In this document: one piece after another, positions 54,207 to 63,614 of the stretch | How positions within the stretch are numbered: position 1 is the stretch's first letter | Layout of the letters: each line of letters opens with the position of its first letter | Source of the DNA: Affinundibacterium amnicola | GTDB taxonomy: Bacteria > Pseudomonadota > Gammaproteobacteria > Burkholderiales > Burkholderiaceae_D | DNA length: 64,000 nt | NCBI RefSeq assembly: GCF_014284275.1 | Contig: NZ_JACOFU010000004.1 | Location: forward strand, 1 to 64,000 | Direction of reading: 5' to 3' | Program-made: the position numbers and the translations under genes | The notes under the pieces: generated by a model | Seen by the model: the letters and a program-made list of their open reading frames with translations, nothing else | Database searches by the model: none | Told to the model about the DNA's origin: nothing

Positions 54207-54818
54207 TTAACGACGCATTACTTTTTCAGAAGGTGTCAATGCTTCAATATAAGCAGGGCGAGAGAAAATACGCTCTGCATATTTCAACAATGGCGCAGCT
54301 GTTTTTGACAAATCAATACCATAGTGATCCAGACGCCACAGCAATGGAGCTACTGCTACGTCAAGCATAGAAAATTCTTCACCGAGCATGTATTTATTTT
54401 TTACAAATAAAGGTGCTAATTGCGTCAGGCGATCACGAATTTCAGCACGCGCTTTATCCAATACTTTAGAAGACGCATTGTTCTTTTCGTTCTCCAAAGT
54501 ATGCACGTGTACGAACAATTCTTTTTCAAAATTGAACAACATTAAACGTGCACGAGCACGTTGCAATGGATCAGCAGGCATCAATTGCGGATGCGGAAAG
54601 CGCTCATCAATGTATTCGTTGATGATATTGGATTCATACAAAACCAATTCGCGCTCAACCAAGATTGGCACTTGACCGTACGGGTTCATCGTGGAGATAT
54701 CTTCTGGCTTATTGAACAAATCAACGTCACGAATTTCAAAATCCATGCCTTTTTCAAACAGGACTAAACGGCAACGTTGTGAAAATGGGCAGGTTGTACC
54801 TGAGTAGAGAACCATCAT
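54207..54818 (-). CDS. sspA: stringent starvation protein A (GST fold)
   Basis: A 203-residue glutathione-transferase-like protein that binds RNA polymerase. The thioredoxin-like N-terminal half (MVLYSGTTCPFSQRCRLVLFEKGMDFEIRDVDL, MNPYGQVPILVERELVLYESNIINEYIDE) and the helical C-terminal half are complete. AAGGA precedes the ATG by nine bases. Its position between petC and sspB is typical for proteobacteria. Confidence 0.94.
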   Translation of the reverse strand: MMVLYSGTTCPFSQRCRLVLFEKGMDFEIRDVDLFNKPEDISTMNPYGQVPILVERELVLYESNIINEYIDERFPHPQLMPADPLQRARARLMLFNFEKELFVHVHTLENEKNNASSKVLDKARAEIRDRLTQLAPLFVKNKYMLGEEFSMLDVAVAPLLWRLDHYGIDLSKTAAPLLKYAERIFSRPAYIEALTPSEKVMRR

Positions 54819-54843
54819 TTTTATAGTTCCTTAAAAACGATTA

Positions 54844-54874
54844 GGGTGAGGTGCAAAAAGCAGACCTCACCCTG
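54844..54874 (-). terminator. hairpin between petC and sspA
   Basis: agggtgaggt-n11-acctcaccct: a 10-bp stem; on the minus strand it is followed after a few bases by TTTTT. It probably ends the bc1 transcript. Confidence 0.75.
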
Positions 54875-54918
54875 GGATGACACATCCACCAGTTATCTGA
54901 TGGACGACTAATTTACGA

Positions 54919-55683
54919 TTACTTCACTTCTTTCCAGTAGGAGGCATTCAAGCGCCATGCTAAGGTCGCCAGCAAAGCCATGAACATCACAACCCAAACG
55001 CCCAAACGCTTACGTTCATTCTGCGCTGGTTCGCCCATCCACTGAAGATAAGCAACAAGATCACCGATGGCATTGTCATATTCAACAGCGTTCATCGTGC
55101 CTGGCGTTAAAGTTTCGAAGCCCACGAATTTGTGTTCCATTTTAGATGGATCATGTGCATCTTTAACTTCTTCAAACTTTGCTCCACGCACACCTTGCAA
55201 TTCCCACAAAGCATGTGGCATACCAACGTTAGGGAACAACATGTTGTTCCAACCAGTTGGGCGACTTTCATCTTTGTAGTAAGTACGCAAATACGTGTAG
55301 AGCCAGTCAGCGCCAGTACCTGCACCAGAAGCTTTAGCGCGGGCAATCACCGATAAATCAGGTGGAACTGCGCCAAACCATTCTTTCGCGTCTTTCGCGC
55401 TCAGACTAGTTTTCATCAGCTCACCGATTTTCTCACCGGTAAACAATAAATTGCTCTTGATTTGGTCTTCCGTCAAACCGATATCACGCAAGCGGTTATA
55501 ACGCATAGACACTGCAGAGTGGCAATTTAAACAGTAATTGACGAAGAGCTTTGCGCCATTCTGCAACGCAGCCAGATCAGTAGTACGTTCTGGCGCACGA
55601 TCCAGTGGGAAACTTCCACCACTGGCTAAAGCCAATGCTGGAGCGAATGCCAATGTAAGGATCAGTTTTTTAAGTAATTTCAT
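54919..55683 (-). CDS. petC: cytochrome c1 of the bc1 complex
   Basis: A 254-residue precursor with a cleaved signal (ALALA-SG) and a C-terminal membrane anchor (VWVVMFMALLATLAWRL). The haem is attached at CLNCH, followed by SAVSMRYNR; MPHALWELQG and the Met-containing region near 185 provide the sixth ligand. The ATG at 55683 is used because GAGGA lies ten bases upstream; an upstream codon at 55722 overlaps petB. Third gene of the petABC operon. Confidence 0.95.
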   Translation of the reverse strand: MKLLKKLILTLAFAPALALASGGSFPLDRAPERTTDLAALQNGAKLFVNYCLNCHSAVSMRYNRLRDIGLTEDQIKSNLLFTGEKIGELMKTSLSAKDAKEWFGAVPPDLSVIARAKASGAGTGADWLYTYLRTYYKDESRPTGWNNMLFPNVGMPHALWELQGVRGAKFEEVKDAHDPSKMEHKFVGFETLTPGTMNAVEYDNAIGDLVAYLQWMGEPAQNERKRLGVWVVMFMALLATLAWRLNASYWKEVK

Positions 55684-55708
55684 GCTAGTTTTTCCTCGCT
55701 TAATCTGA

Positions 55709-57118
55709 TCAGTGCGCAGCAAACGTTACGCGCTTTGGCACAGTCTTGAACGTACCCATACCGCTCCACCAAGGCATCAACAAGAAGAAACCAAAGTAGA
55801 TCAATGCACATACTTGAGATACGCGTTCACCCATCGGTGATGGTGCTTGCACACCAAGGTAACCCAAAACGACGAACGCGATACCGAATACGATATACAC
55901 ATATTTGTGCCAATCTGGACGGTAACGAATCGATTTCACTGGAGACACGTCTAACCAAGGCAAGAAAGCCAAGATCACAACAGAACCACCGAACAAAACC
56001 ACACCCCAGAATTTTGCATCCAAACCGAAAGGCATCATGCCGATGATCGCCACTAATGCGACCGCTGCAATTGCTGCCTTTGTCATAAAGCCCAAAGAAG
56101 ACTTCAACCAGATCAGCGCAACATATGCCGCGACACCCGCTTGAATCACAAACAAGAACTCAGACGTCGTGGCACGCAAAATTGAGTAAAACGGCGTGAA
56201 GTACCAAGTTGGAGCGATGTGCGGTGGCGTTTTCAATGAATCGGCTGGAATAAAGTTGTTGTACTCCAAGAAGTAACCGCCCATTTCTGGCGCAAAAAAC
56301 ACAACTGCAGTAAAGATCGTCAAGAACACTGTCACGCCAAAGATGTCGTGGAAAGTGTAGTAAGGATGAGAAGGAACACCGTCAACTGGGTGGCCGTCTG
56401 CATCTAAGTTTTCTTTGATTTCGATACCATCAGGGTTGTTAGAACCGACTTCATGCAAAGCGATCAAATGCGCTACTACTAAGCCCAACAAGACCAAAGG
56501 AATCGCAATCACGTGGAAAGCGAAGAAGCGATTCAATGTCGCATCAGACACCACATAGTCACCACGAATCCACAAAGACAAATCTGGGCCGATGAAAGGA
56601 ATTGCGCCGAACAAGTTCACAATAACTTGTGCGCCCCAGTAAGACATTTGGCCCCAAGGTAAGAGGTAACCGAAGAAAGCCTCTGCCATCAGACACAAGA
56701 AAATCGCAAAACCAAACAACCAGATCAATTCACGTGGCTTACGATATGAGCCGTACAACAAAGCACGTGTCATGTGTAAGTACACAATGATAAAGAAGGC
56801 GGAAGCACCGGTCGAATGCATGTAACGCACTAGCCAGCCCGACGGCACTTCACGCATGATGTACTCAACTGATTCAAATGCTAACTTTGCATCTGGTTTG
56901 TAATGCATCACCAGGAAAATACCGGTAACAATCTGGATTACCAATACCAACATCGCCAATGAGCCGAAGATGTACCAGAAGTTAAAGTTTTTTGGCGCGT
57001 AATATTGACCCCATTGATCATTCCACAATTTCGTCAGTGGAAAACGGGAATCAACCCAATTCAATGCTTTCGCTGCGATAGGCGCATCGTCAGGAAGTTT
57101 TTTCTCAACAAATGCCAT
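55709..57118 (-). CDS. petB: cytochrome b of the bc1 complex
   Basis: A 469-residue membrane protein: eight helices with two pairs of His for the two b haems (RYMHSTGASAFFIIVYLHMTRAL and FFAFHVIAIPLVLLGLVVAHLIALHEVGSNNPDG), GYLLPWGQMSYWGA and PEWY-like APTWYFTPFY at the quinol site. It is a full-length fused b-type (b6 plus subunit IV). It follows petA by 2 bp. Confidence 0.97.
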   Translation of the reverse strand: MAFVEKKLPDDAPIAAKALNWVDSRFPLTKLWNDQWGQYYAPKNFNFWYIFGSLAMLVLVIQIVTGIFLVMHYKPDAKLAFESVEYIMREVPSGWLVRYMHSTGASAFFIIVYLHMTRALLYGSYRKPRELIWLFGFAIFLCLMAEAFFGYLLPWGQMSYWGAQVIVNLFGAIPFIGPDLSLWIRGDYVVSDATLNRFFAFHVIAIPLVLLGLVVAHLIALHEVGSNNPDGIEIKENLDADGHPVDGVPSHPYYTFHDIFGVTVFLTIFTAVVFFAPEMGGYFLEYNNFIPADSLKTPPHIAPTWYFTPFYSILRATTSEFLFVIQAGVAAYVALIWLKSSLGFMTKAAIAAVALVAIIGMMPFGLDAKFWGVVLFGGSVVILAFLPWLDVSPVKSIRYRPDWHKYVYIVFGIAFVVLGYLGVQAPSPMGERVSQVCALIYFGFFLLMPWWSGMGTFKTVPKRVTFAAH

Positions 57119-57120
57119 GA

Positions 57121-57735
57121 TTAAGCCTCGCCTTTCTCATCTTTACCGATGATAATTTTGGTATCTGATAAAAACATATGCGGTGGCACGTCCAGATTTT
57201 GTGGCGCAGGTTTATTCTTATAAACGCGACCAGCCAAATCAAACGTAGATCCGTGGCATGGGCAAATAAAGCCGCCTTCCCAATCATCTGGCAAAGAAGG
57301 CTGCGCACCAGGCGTGAATTTGGAAATCGGCGAACAACCCAAATGAGAGCAAATACCGACAGTGACCAAAAATTCACTATGTTCTTTACGAGAACGCGTT
57401 TGCTTGTCGCAATACGCTGGCATATCCATCGTGTATGGCTTCTCAGATTTTGGATCCGCCAATTTTGCTTCTGTCTTTTTCAGACTTTCCATCATTTCTG
57501 GTGTACGTCTTAAAATCCACACTGGCTTACCGCGCCATTCTGTCGTGCTCATTTCACCTGGTTTTAAAGCGGAAATATCCACTTCAACCGGTGCACCCGC
57601 CGCTTTTGCGCGCTCGGATGGTTGAAAAGTACTCACTAGTGAAACCGCCGTGCCAACACCTACTGCACCACCTGCCACACAGGTAGCAACGAGTAAGCCG
57701 CGACGACTTGGATCGACCTGCTTTTCGATACTCAT
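57121..57735 (-). CDS. petA: Rieske iron-sulfur protein of the bc1 complex
   Basis: A 204-residue protein with an N-terminal twin-Arg signal anchor (PSRRGLLVATCVAGGAVGVG) and the 2Fe-2S boxes CSHLGC and CPCHGS. It is exported folded through Tat and takes part in quinol oxidation. The Tat genes are 4 kb away. First gene of petABC. Confidence 0.96.
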   Translation of the reverse strand: MSIEKQVDPSRRGLLVATCVAGGAVGVGTAVSLVSTFQPSERAKAAGAPVEVDISALKPGEMSTTEWRGKPVWILRRTPEMMESLKKTEAKLADPKSEKPYTMDMPAYCDKQTRSRKEHSEFLVTVGICSHLGCSPISKFTPGAQPSLPDDWEGGFICPCHGSTFDLAGRVYKNKPAPQNLDVPPHMFLSDTKIIIGKDEKGEA

Positions 57736-58091
57736 ACAAACCCCAATCTATCAAAAATCAAAACTTGACGAAGCACAACCCCACTTCTTACAACCTTAAA
57801 TTATAAAGGAGCTGGGAGGTGAATTAAAGAAAAAGATGCTTCACAGACCGATTTACACCGTTTTTCCATGGAAATGACCCACATGCTACGAAAATTTCAT
57901 GCAAAAGTGCACGATCAGCTTCCACATGGACTAGGAATAACAACAATTTGGTAGTTGATTCACAAGAATTGACAATATTCTCTCAGCTGATATGGTTTTT
58001 GCGGATTATCATATTGCTGTTTTGCCATACTCTTAGCGCAAATACTTCAGATTTTTACTTACACTTACTTAAAACTACTTTGGGGAAATTT
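57736..58091. other. divergent control region of petABC and mscL
   Basis: No gene is supported; an upstream in-frame extension of mscL to 57948 is rejected. It must hold promoters for petA (minus strand) and mscL (plus strand). Confidence 0.5.
57969..57996 (+). promoter_or_regulatory. candidate promoter of mscL
   Basis: TTGACA (57969-57974), 16 bp, TATGGT (57991-57996), about 95 bp before the mscL start. The -35 is perfect, the -10 is four of six. Confidence 0.45.
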
Positions 58092-58523
58092 ATGGGCATG
58101 ATGCAAGAATTTAAAAGCTTCGCCGCACAAGGCAATGTCATTGACTTAGCGGTTGGTGTCATCATTGGTGCCGCATTTGGCAAGATCGTTGATTCTTTAG
58201 TTGGCGATATCGTGATGCCTGTCGTCGGTAAAATTTTTGGCGGATTAGATTTCGCCAATTACTATTTGCCATTAAATGGACAAGCGGCTGATTTAACGCT
58301 GGCAGAAGCAAAAAAAGCTGGTGCCGTTCTTGCCTATGGTAATTTTTTAACTATCGCATTGAACTTTATCATTCTTGCCTTCATCATTTTCCAAATGGTG
58401 CGCTTAGTGAATCTGATGAAGAAAAAAGATGCAGCGGAAGCCGCAGCCGTCCCAGCAGCACCAGCACCAACGCCAGAAGATGTGGTCTTGCTGCGTGAAA
58501 TTCGTGATGCGCTGAAGAAGTAA
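58092..58523 (+). CDS. mscL: large-conductance mechanosensitive channel
   Basis: A 143-residue channel: N-terminal amphipathic helix ([34 protein letters not shown], which runs into helix 1), a periplasmic loop, helix 2 ([23 protein letters not shown]) and a charged C-terminal bundle ending in [11 protein letters not shown]. It opens under membrane tension to release solutes after osmotic downshift. GGGGA five bases before the ATG at 58092 fixes the start. Confidence 0.96.
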   Translation: MGMMQEFKSFAAQGNVIDLAVGVIIGAAFGKIVDSLVGDIVMPVVGKIFGGLDFANYYLPLNGQAADLTLAEAKKAGAVLAYGNFLTIALNFIILAFIIFQMVRLVNLMKKKDAAEAAAVPAAPAPTPEDVVLLREIRDALKK

Positions 58524-58560
58524 GCATATCGATCCACATCGCCGCAAAAAAATGCCACCT

Positions 58561-58589
58561 AAAATGCCACCAACCAAGGTGGCATTTTT
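58561..58589 (+). terminator. terminator after mscL
   Basis: aaaatgccacc-aaccaa-ggtggcatttt: an 11-bp stem followed by T on the plus strand. An additional upstream copy of the arm (aaaaaatgccacc at 58547-58559) could form an alternative pairing. Confidence 0.9.
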
Positions 58590-58621
58590 GATTTAAAACT
58601 CTGTGTCGTCATTTAGTCAGC

Positions 58622-59389
58622 TCAAACCGGATTATCAATATCGACAAACTGATGTTCTATCCCAAATTCTTGTGCGATCAATTGACCCAAAGCCTGTACG
58701 CCATAACGCTCACTCGCATGATGTCCGCAAGCTAAATACGGCACGCCAGATTCTCTTGCTAGATGCACAGTTGGTTCTGATATTTCACCGCTGATAAATA
58801 CACTAGCTCCGGCCTCAATTGCTGCACCCAACATGTTTTGTGCAGCACCAGAACACCAGGCAATGATATTCACTGGCTGATCGGCCTGACCTATCATCAA
58901 GGCCTCACGCCCAAGTTGTGTTGAAATATGCGCGGCCAATTGCGCTACATTCAGAACTTGTCCCGCAGATAATTTACCCAGCCAGCCCAATTCATCTTCA
59001 CCAAATCGGCCGCAAACTTCAAATCCAAACAACTTGGCCAATTGGGCATTATTCCCCAGCGCAGGATGAGAATCTAAAGGTAAGTGATAAGCAAATAAGG
59101 AAATACCATTCTCAATCAAGGTTTTCAAGCGTTGAAATTTCTGTCCCACCACCCGCATATCTTCGCCTCGCCAAAAGTAACCGTGATGTACCAGGATGGC
59201 ATCCGCTTCAAGCCGAACGGCCTCATCAAGTAAGGCCTGGCAAGCAGTAACACCACTAACAATACGCTTAATTTCATTGCGCCCTTCCACCTGAAGCCCA
59301 TTTGGGCAATAATCACGGAAACGTGCGACTTGTAATTCATTGGCTAAGAATTGCGCAAGCGCATTCCTCTCGACTGATTTTCTTAACAT
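58622..59389 (-). CDS. Nif3-like dinuclear metal centre protein (YbgI family)
   Basis: A 255-residue protein of the Nif3/DUF34 family. Metal ligands are visible in AILVHHGYFW near 65-74 and YLACGHHASERYG near 213-225. The N-terminal DYCPNGLQVEG is conserved. The biochemical role is unsettled; a GTP cyclohydrolase-like or damage-repair function has been suggested for relatives. GAGGA lies before the ATG. The gene is back to back with the degS-like gene, with just 9 bp between start codons. Confidence 0.9.
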   Translation of the reverse strand: MLRKSVERNALAQFLANELQVARFRDYCPNGLQVEGRNEIKRIVSGVTACQALLDEAVRLEADAILVHHGYFWRGEDMRVVGQKFQRLKTLIENGISLFAYHLPLDSHPALGNNAQLAKLFGFEVCGRFGEDELGWLGKLSAGQVLNVAQLAAHISTQLGREALMIGQADQPVNIIAWCSGAAQNMLGAAIEAGASVFISGEISEPTVHLARESGVPYLACGHHASERYGVQALGQLIAQEFGIEHQFVDIDNPV

Positions 59390-59398
59390 ACATTCCTC

Positions 59399-60565
59399 AT
59401 GATGCGTCGTTTATGGCTATTATTCGCTCAAACCGTGACCGTCGGTTTAGCACTGTGGTTTATTGTAACCAGCTTAAAGCCGAATTGGGTACAACAAGGC
59501 TTGGTGATTAATAAGAATCTGAGCCTGACTTCGTCAGCTACTTTGAGGGAAGCGCCAAGCAGTAAAAACAATTCACCAGGTTCCTATAATCTGGCTGCTA
59601 AGCGAGCGATGTCGTCGGTGGTCAATATCAGTGCGACGCGCAGCTCTAACAATAAGAATCCCCTGCTAAGCGATCCCTTCTTTAAGCGCTTCTTTGGCGA
59701 ACAAGCGAAGCCTAGATCAGAACGTCCATCCAGTAGCGGCTCTGGGGTGATCATGAGTCCGCAGGGCCATATCCTGACGAACAATCACGTCATTCAAGGC
59801 GCTGGCGCGATTGAGGTCGCTTTAGCAGATGGTCGGTTAGCCACCGCCAAGGTAATTGGTACAGATCCAGACACCGATCTCGCGGTACTGCAAATCGATC
59901 TAAAAGATTTACCAACCATCACGCTAGGTCACTCTGAAGAAGCCAACGTCGGTGACGTCGTCTTAGCGATTGGCAATCCATTTGGCGTAGGTCAAACTGT
60001 CACGATGGGAATTATTTCTGCATTAGGTCGCAATAGTGTTGGCATCAACACTTACGAGAATTTCATTCAAACGGATGCAGCAGTCAATCCGGGCAATTCT
60101 GGTGGTGCGTTGGTGGATGCGAACGGTAACTTACTCGGTATTAATTCAGCGATTTATTCACAAAATGGCGGTTCACTGGGTATCGGTTTTGCGATTCCTG
60201 TATCCACCATCAAAATGGTCATGGAAGCCATCATCACCGATGGGCAAGTGGTACGCGGCTATCTCGGCATTAGTCCTGAAGACATCACGGAAGAAATGGC
60301 AGAAAGCTTTAACATCAAACAAACCAAAGGATCGATTGTTGCCGCGGTTGTACGTGGTGGCCCAGCGGACCAAGCGGGTGTCAAACCTGGCGACATCTGT
60401 ATCGCGATTGATGGCAAGCCATTTTTGAATAGTCGTGAGATGATGAACCAGATCGCGCAACTCAAACCCAATTCCAAAGCAAAATTGAAAGTCGTGCGGC
60501 AATCAAATGAAATTCAATTGGATATCGTGGTCGGCAAACGTCCTCCATTTAAGCCGGAAGAATAA
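59399..60565 (+). CDS. DegS-like periplasmic serine protease (HtrA family)
   Basis: A 388-residue protein: N-terminal membrane anchor (LWLLFAQTVTVGLALWFIVTSL), a trypsin-like domain with catalytic NNHVIQG (His), PDTDLAVLQID (Asp) and NPGNSGGALVD (Ser), and one PDZ domain (about 285-375). A single PDZ and an uncleaved anchor match DegS, which cuts the anti-sigma factor RseA during envelope stress; the loop residues that would prove this are not obvious by eye. The ATG lies 9 bp from the divergent gene; no ribosome binding site is visible. Confidence 0.88.
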   Translation: MMRRLWLLFAQTVTVGLALWFIVTSLKPNWVQQGLVINKNLSLTSSATLREAPSSKNNSPGSYNLAAKRAMSSVVNISATRSSNNKNPLLSDPFFKRFFGEQAKPRSERPSSSGSGVIMSPQGHILTNNHVIQGAGAIEVALADGRLATAKVIGTDPDTDLAVLQIDLKDLPTITLGHSEEANVGDVVLAIGNPFGVGQTVTMGIISALGRNSVGINTYENFIQTDAAVNPGNSGGALVDANGNLLGINSAIYSQNGGSLGIGFAIPVSTIKMVMEAIITDGQVVRGYLGISPEDITEEMAESFNIKQTKGSIVAAVVRGGPADQAGVKPGDICIAIDGKPFLNSREMMNQIAQLKPNSKAKLKVVRQSNEIQLDIVVGKRPPFKPEE

Positions 60566-60570
60566 GCACT

Positions 60571-61248
60571 ATGCACATACCAGAACTTAGCCGCTTTTTA
60601 TTTGAGCTAGCAGAAAACAATAACCGCGCGTGGTTTGTTATGAACAAGCCACGCTACGATATTTTGCGTGCCGAGTTCTTGCAGATGGTGACGCGATTGA
60701 TTCAAGAATTGAGCAAAATTGACCCTACAATCGCGCAATGCGATCCCAAGAAAGCCTTATTTCGCATCAATCGGGATGTGCGTTTTGGTAAAGATAAATC
60801 TCCCTATAAGACCTACTTTTCCGCATCCATTTTACCTAGCGGCCGCAAGAAACCTAGCGAAGGTGGTGGCCCAGCTTATTACTTTCAGATCAGTCAGGAT
60901 AATCGATTATTATTTGCGGTCGGTGAATATATGCCACCAGCAGATCGTCTAAAGAACATTCGTCAACATATTCTTGACGATGATACTGGATTCAAAAAGC
61001 TGATCAAAAACAAAGCAATGAAAAACTGCTTTGGCGAACTACAGGAAGAAGGAAAATTAATACGTCCACCCAAAGGTTTCGACCCTGAACACGCTTTGAT
61101 CGAGTATTTGAAATTGAAAAGCATGATGGTATGGACGGAGTGTTCTTTAGACGGCATGTTGTACGAGGACGTGCACAAGACACTGCTTGGCGGCTTTAAA
61201 ACCGCCTTACCTTTGGTGACTTGGCTGAGGGCAGCCGAGTTCAGTTAA
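60571..61248 (+). CDS. DUF2461 (TIGR02453-like) protein
   Basis: A 225-residue protein with the family pattern LFELAENNNRAWFVMNKPRYD, FRINRDVRFGKDKSPYKTYFSA and YYFQISQDNRLLFAVGEYMPPADRLKNIRQHI. No activity is known. It starts 5 bp after the protease gene and is likely cotranscribed. It meets tatC tail to tail with only 6 bp between the stops and no room for a terminator. Confidence 0.9.
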   Translation: MHIPELSRFLFELAENNNRAWFVMNKPRYDILRAEFLQMVTRLIQELSKIDPTIAQCDPKKALFRINRDVRFGKDKSPYKTYFSASILPSGRKKPSEGGGPAYYFQISQDNRLLFAVGEYMPPADRLKNIRQHILDDDTGFKKLIKNKAMKNCFGELQEEGKLIRPPKGFDPEHALIEYLKLKSMMVWTECSLDGMLYEDVHKTLLGGFKTALPLVTWLRAAEFS

Positions 61249-61254
61249 GGCACT

Positions 61255-62022
61255 TTATTGATCAGGTGGCGTGGTCGGCGCTTGCGTCGCTTTGACAAAG
61301 ATCGGCGCGATAAACAATCCCAATTCAAATAGCATCCACATCGGAATCGCCAAGGCCAATTGGCTCACCACGTCCGGCGGTGTCACGACAGCAGCGATAA
61401 TAAAAGCACCAACGATCACGTATGAGCGTATCGCCTTCAATTTTTCAACGGTCAAAATACCTGTTCGTACTAACACAATCACCACAATCGGTACTTCAAA
61501 AGTCAAACCAAACGCCAAGCACATCGACATAATAAAATCGAGATAATTTTCGATATCAGGTGAAACAGTAATCGAGGTCGGCGCAAACTCAGCGATAAAC
61601 TTAAACACCCGACCAAACACAAAGAAGTAACAAAAAGCGACGCCGGCGGCAAACAAAAATGAAGACGAGATCACCAATGGGGCGACTAAGCGTTTTTCAT
61701 GTGCATATAAGCCAGGCGCAATGAAAGCCCAAGCTTGGTACAAAACCCAAGGCAAAGCGATGAGAAACGCCAACAGCAAGGTCACTTTCATCGGCACCAA
61801 AAATGGTGAAATCACGCCGGTTGCGATCATCTTAGCGCCAGCTGGCAAGGCAGCAATCATAGGCTGCGCCAAGAAATCATAAATCGCTGAAGGACCAGGC
61901 CAGGCGAATAAGGCCGCGCAGATGACAGCCACGCCAGCACAAGCTTTAACTAATCGATCGCGCAACTCGACCAGATGAGAAATAAAGGTATCTTGCATAC
62001 CCAAAAAATTATTGTCACTCAT
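61255..62022 (-). CDS. tatC: Tat translocase subunit TatC
   Basis: A 255-residue six-helix protein that recognises twin-arginine signals. FISHLVELRDRL at the N-terminus, FLVPMKVTLLLAFLIALPWVLYQAWAFIAPGLY and LAFGLTFEVPIVV are the conserved family regions. It follows tatB in the operon tatA-tatB-tatC. The likely clients in this window are the Rieske protein and possibly the GH28 enzyme. Confidence 0.97.
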   Translation of the reverse strand: MSDNNFLGMQDTFISHLVELRDRLVKACAGVAVICAALFAWPGPSAIYDFLAQPMIAALPAGAKMIATGVISPFLVPMKVTLLLAFLIALPWVLYQAWAFIAPGLYAHEKRLVAPLVISSSFLFAAGVAFCYFFVFGRVFKFIAEFAPTSITVSPDIENYLDFIMSMCLAFGLTFEVPIVVIVLVRTGILTVEKLKAIRSYVIVGAFIIAAVVTPPDVVSQLALAIPMWMLFELGLFIAPIFVKATQAPTTPPDQ

Positions 62023-62053
62023 GGCATGCCCTGAAATGAATTATTGAGAGCAT

Positions 62054-62557
62054 TTAGAAAAAACTCGATGATGTACTGCGATTGACACGATGCTTAGCCA
62101 TCCGTGCAGCGCCAGAAATAACTTGACTGCGATGTCCGTGACGGCTTTTATACCAATGTGGAATATTCGAAGTTTTGGCGACTTTTCTGCGGCGGAAATT
62201 CTTAGCTTTTGCCATCATCTCTTCACTAGAAGCAGAGGCTCGATGATCATAAGCGGAATAAATAGAATTCGAATCGGGTTGCACGAGCTCATTTAACTCT
62301 TGCTGTGCCTCAGAAAATTCTTTATGAATATCTTGCTCGAAATTTTGCGCGGCAGATTCAACTTCTTTCTGCATTTTGCGCAATTCTTCCATTTCGATTT
62401 CGCGACTCACCTCGGATTTCACCTGGCTAATATAACGCTGCGCACGACCAAACAAAGTGCCCGCCATGCGCGCTACTTTGGGAAGATCTTTAGGGCCGAT
62501 TACGATCAAGGCCACTGCCCCAATTAAAGCGAGCTTGGTCAGTCCGAGGTCTATCAT
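62054..62557 (-). CDS. tatB: Tat translocase subunit TatB
   Basis: A 167-residue protein: one N-terminal helix (LGLTKLALIGAVALIVIGPKDLPKVARMAGTLFGR) with the conserved GP kink, an amphipathic helix and a long charged tail that is variable in the family. The tail ends in basic and serine-rich residues. It lies 26 bp after tatA. Confidence 0.94.
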   Translation of the reverse strand: MIDLGLTKLALIGAVALIVIGPKDLPKVARMAGTLFGRAQRYISQVKSEVSREIEMEELRKMQKEVESAAQNFEQDIHKEFSEAQQELNELVQPDSNSIYSAYDHRASASSEEMMAKAKNFRRRKVAKTSNIPHWYKSRHGHRSQVISGAARMAKHRVNRSTSSSFF

Positions 62558-62583
62558 AAATCTGTTCTAACACCATCCGAAGA

Positions 62584-62793
62584 TTAGTGTGTCGACTTAT
62601 CCTTTGCATCGACATCAATGGTTTTTTGTTCATCAGCCTTTGGCGATTTATCTTCATCACCTTTGACGCCATCTTTAAAACCTTTGACGGCTTTACCCAA
62701 ATCACTACCAACGTTGCCGAGTTTTTTGGTGCCAAATACCAAGACCACAACAACCAAGACGACCAACCAATGCCAAATACTAAATGAACCCAT
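62584..62793 (-). CDS. tatA: Tat translocase subunit TatA
   Basis: A 69-residue protein with the helix [22 protein letters not shown], the FGTKKL hinge, an amphipathic helix and an acidic/basic tail. AGGA lies six bases before the ATG at 62793, which gives the normal [10 protein letters not shown] start; upstream codons (62796, TTG at 62820) are less suitable. Confidence 0.95.
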   Translation of the reverse strand: MGSFSIWHWLVVLVVVVLVFGTKKLGNVGSDLGKAVKGFKDGVKGDEDKSPKADEQKTIDVDAKDKSTH

Positions 62794-62850
62794 CATGCTT
62801 CCTTTAGAGCCTAAGCCCAAAAATCGATCAATAAAATTTACAGCGAGTGA

Positions 62851-63207
62851 CTACAACTTCGTGCCACCAATCACATGCATATGCAAGTGATAAACAATCT
62901 GACCACCGTTAGGACCTGTGTTCACCACGGTTTTAAAACCGCCGGACTTCGATCCATCCGCATGTTCTGTGTATGCACAGCCTTGTTGCGCTGCCAGTTT
63001 AGGTGCTAATTCCAACATTTTACCCAACAATACGGCATCTTCGGCTTTTGCGTCGGCCAAACTCGACAAATGTTTCTTGGGAATAATCAAGAAATGTACA
63101 GGTGCTGCTGGATTGATGTCATTAAATGCCATCAATTCATCATCTTCATACAAAATAGTTGCTGGAATTTGCTTCTCAACGATTTTACAAAAAATGCAGT
63201 TATCCAT
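62851..63207 (-). CDS. HIT-family (Hint-like) nucleotide-binding protein
   Basis: A 118-residue protein with CIFCKIV at the start and the histidine triad YHLHMHVIGG near the C-terminus. It probably hydrolyses adenosine phosphoramidates. I use the ATG at 63207; a GTG three codons earlier is the alternative. It lies between hisE and tatA, the usual order in betaproteobacteria. Confidence 0.93.
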   Translation of the reverse strand: MDNCIFCKIVEKQIPATILYEDDELMAFNDINPAAPVHFLIIPKKHLSSLADAKAEDAVLLGKMLELAPKLAAQQGCAYTEHADGSKSGGFKTVVNTGPNGGQIVYHLHMHVIGGTKL

Positions 63208-63252
63208 ACAGTTCACTCAAAAATTGTTACAAAATGCCGTAGACAATAATGA

Positions 63253-63600
63253 TTAATTATCTAAGCGAGAAGCCTTTTCTTCTATTCCAGAAATCCCTTC
63301 GCGTCTAGCCAACTCGTCTAATACTTGCTGCGGGTGCAAATTATACTGCGCTAACATGACAAGCGAATGAAACCAGAGGTCGGCGCATTCATACAGCAAA
63401 TCTGACGTATCGCCCGAAACACGCGCATCTTTTGCTGCTATCACGGTTTCGGTCGCCTCTTCACCAATTTTTTTCAAAATCGCATCATCGCCTTTGTGAA
63501 ACAATTTAGCGACGTAAGAAGTTTCAGGGTTGCCACCATTGATCGCTTTACGGCTTTCTATCACGGCTGCCAACTGATTCAATATCGTTTCTTGAGTCAT
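63253..63600 (-). CDS. hisE: phosphoribosyl-ATP pyrophosphatase
   Basis: A 115-residue all-alpha MazG-like enzyme of histidine synthesis, hydrolysing phosphoribosyl-ATP to the monophosphate. [31 protein letters not shown] carries the Glu cluster that binds Mg, and [17 protein letters not shown] the second helix pair. It follows hisI by 14 bp; in some bacteria the two are fused. Confidence 0.95.
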   Translation of the reverse strand: MTQETILNQLAAVIESRKAINGGNPETSYVAKLFHKGDDAILKKIGEEATETVIAAKDARVSGDTSDLLYECADLWFHSLVMLAQYNLHPQQVLDELARREGISGIEEKASRLDN

Positions 63601-63614
63601 AGTCTGTGCGGCGC

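Noticed and set aside
57948..58091. N-terminal extension of MscL
   Set aside because: The extension covers the likely promoter; the ATG at 58092 has GGGGA in front and gives the normal family N-terminus.
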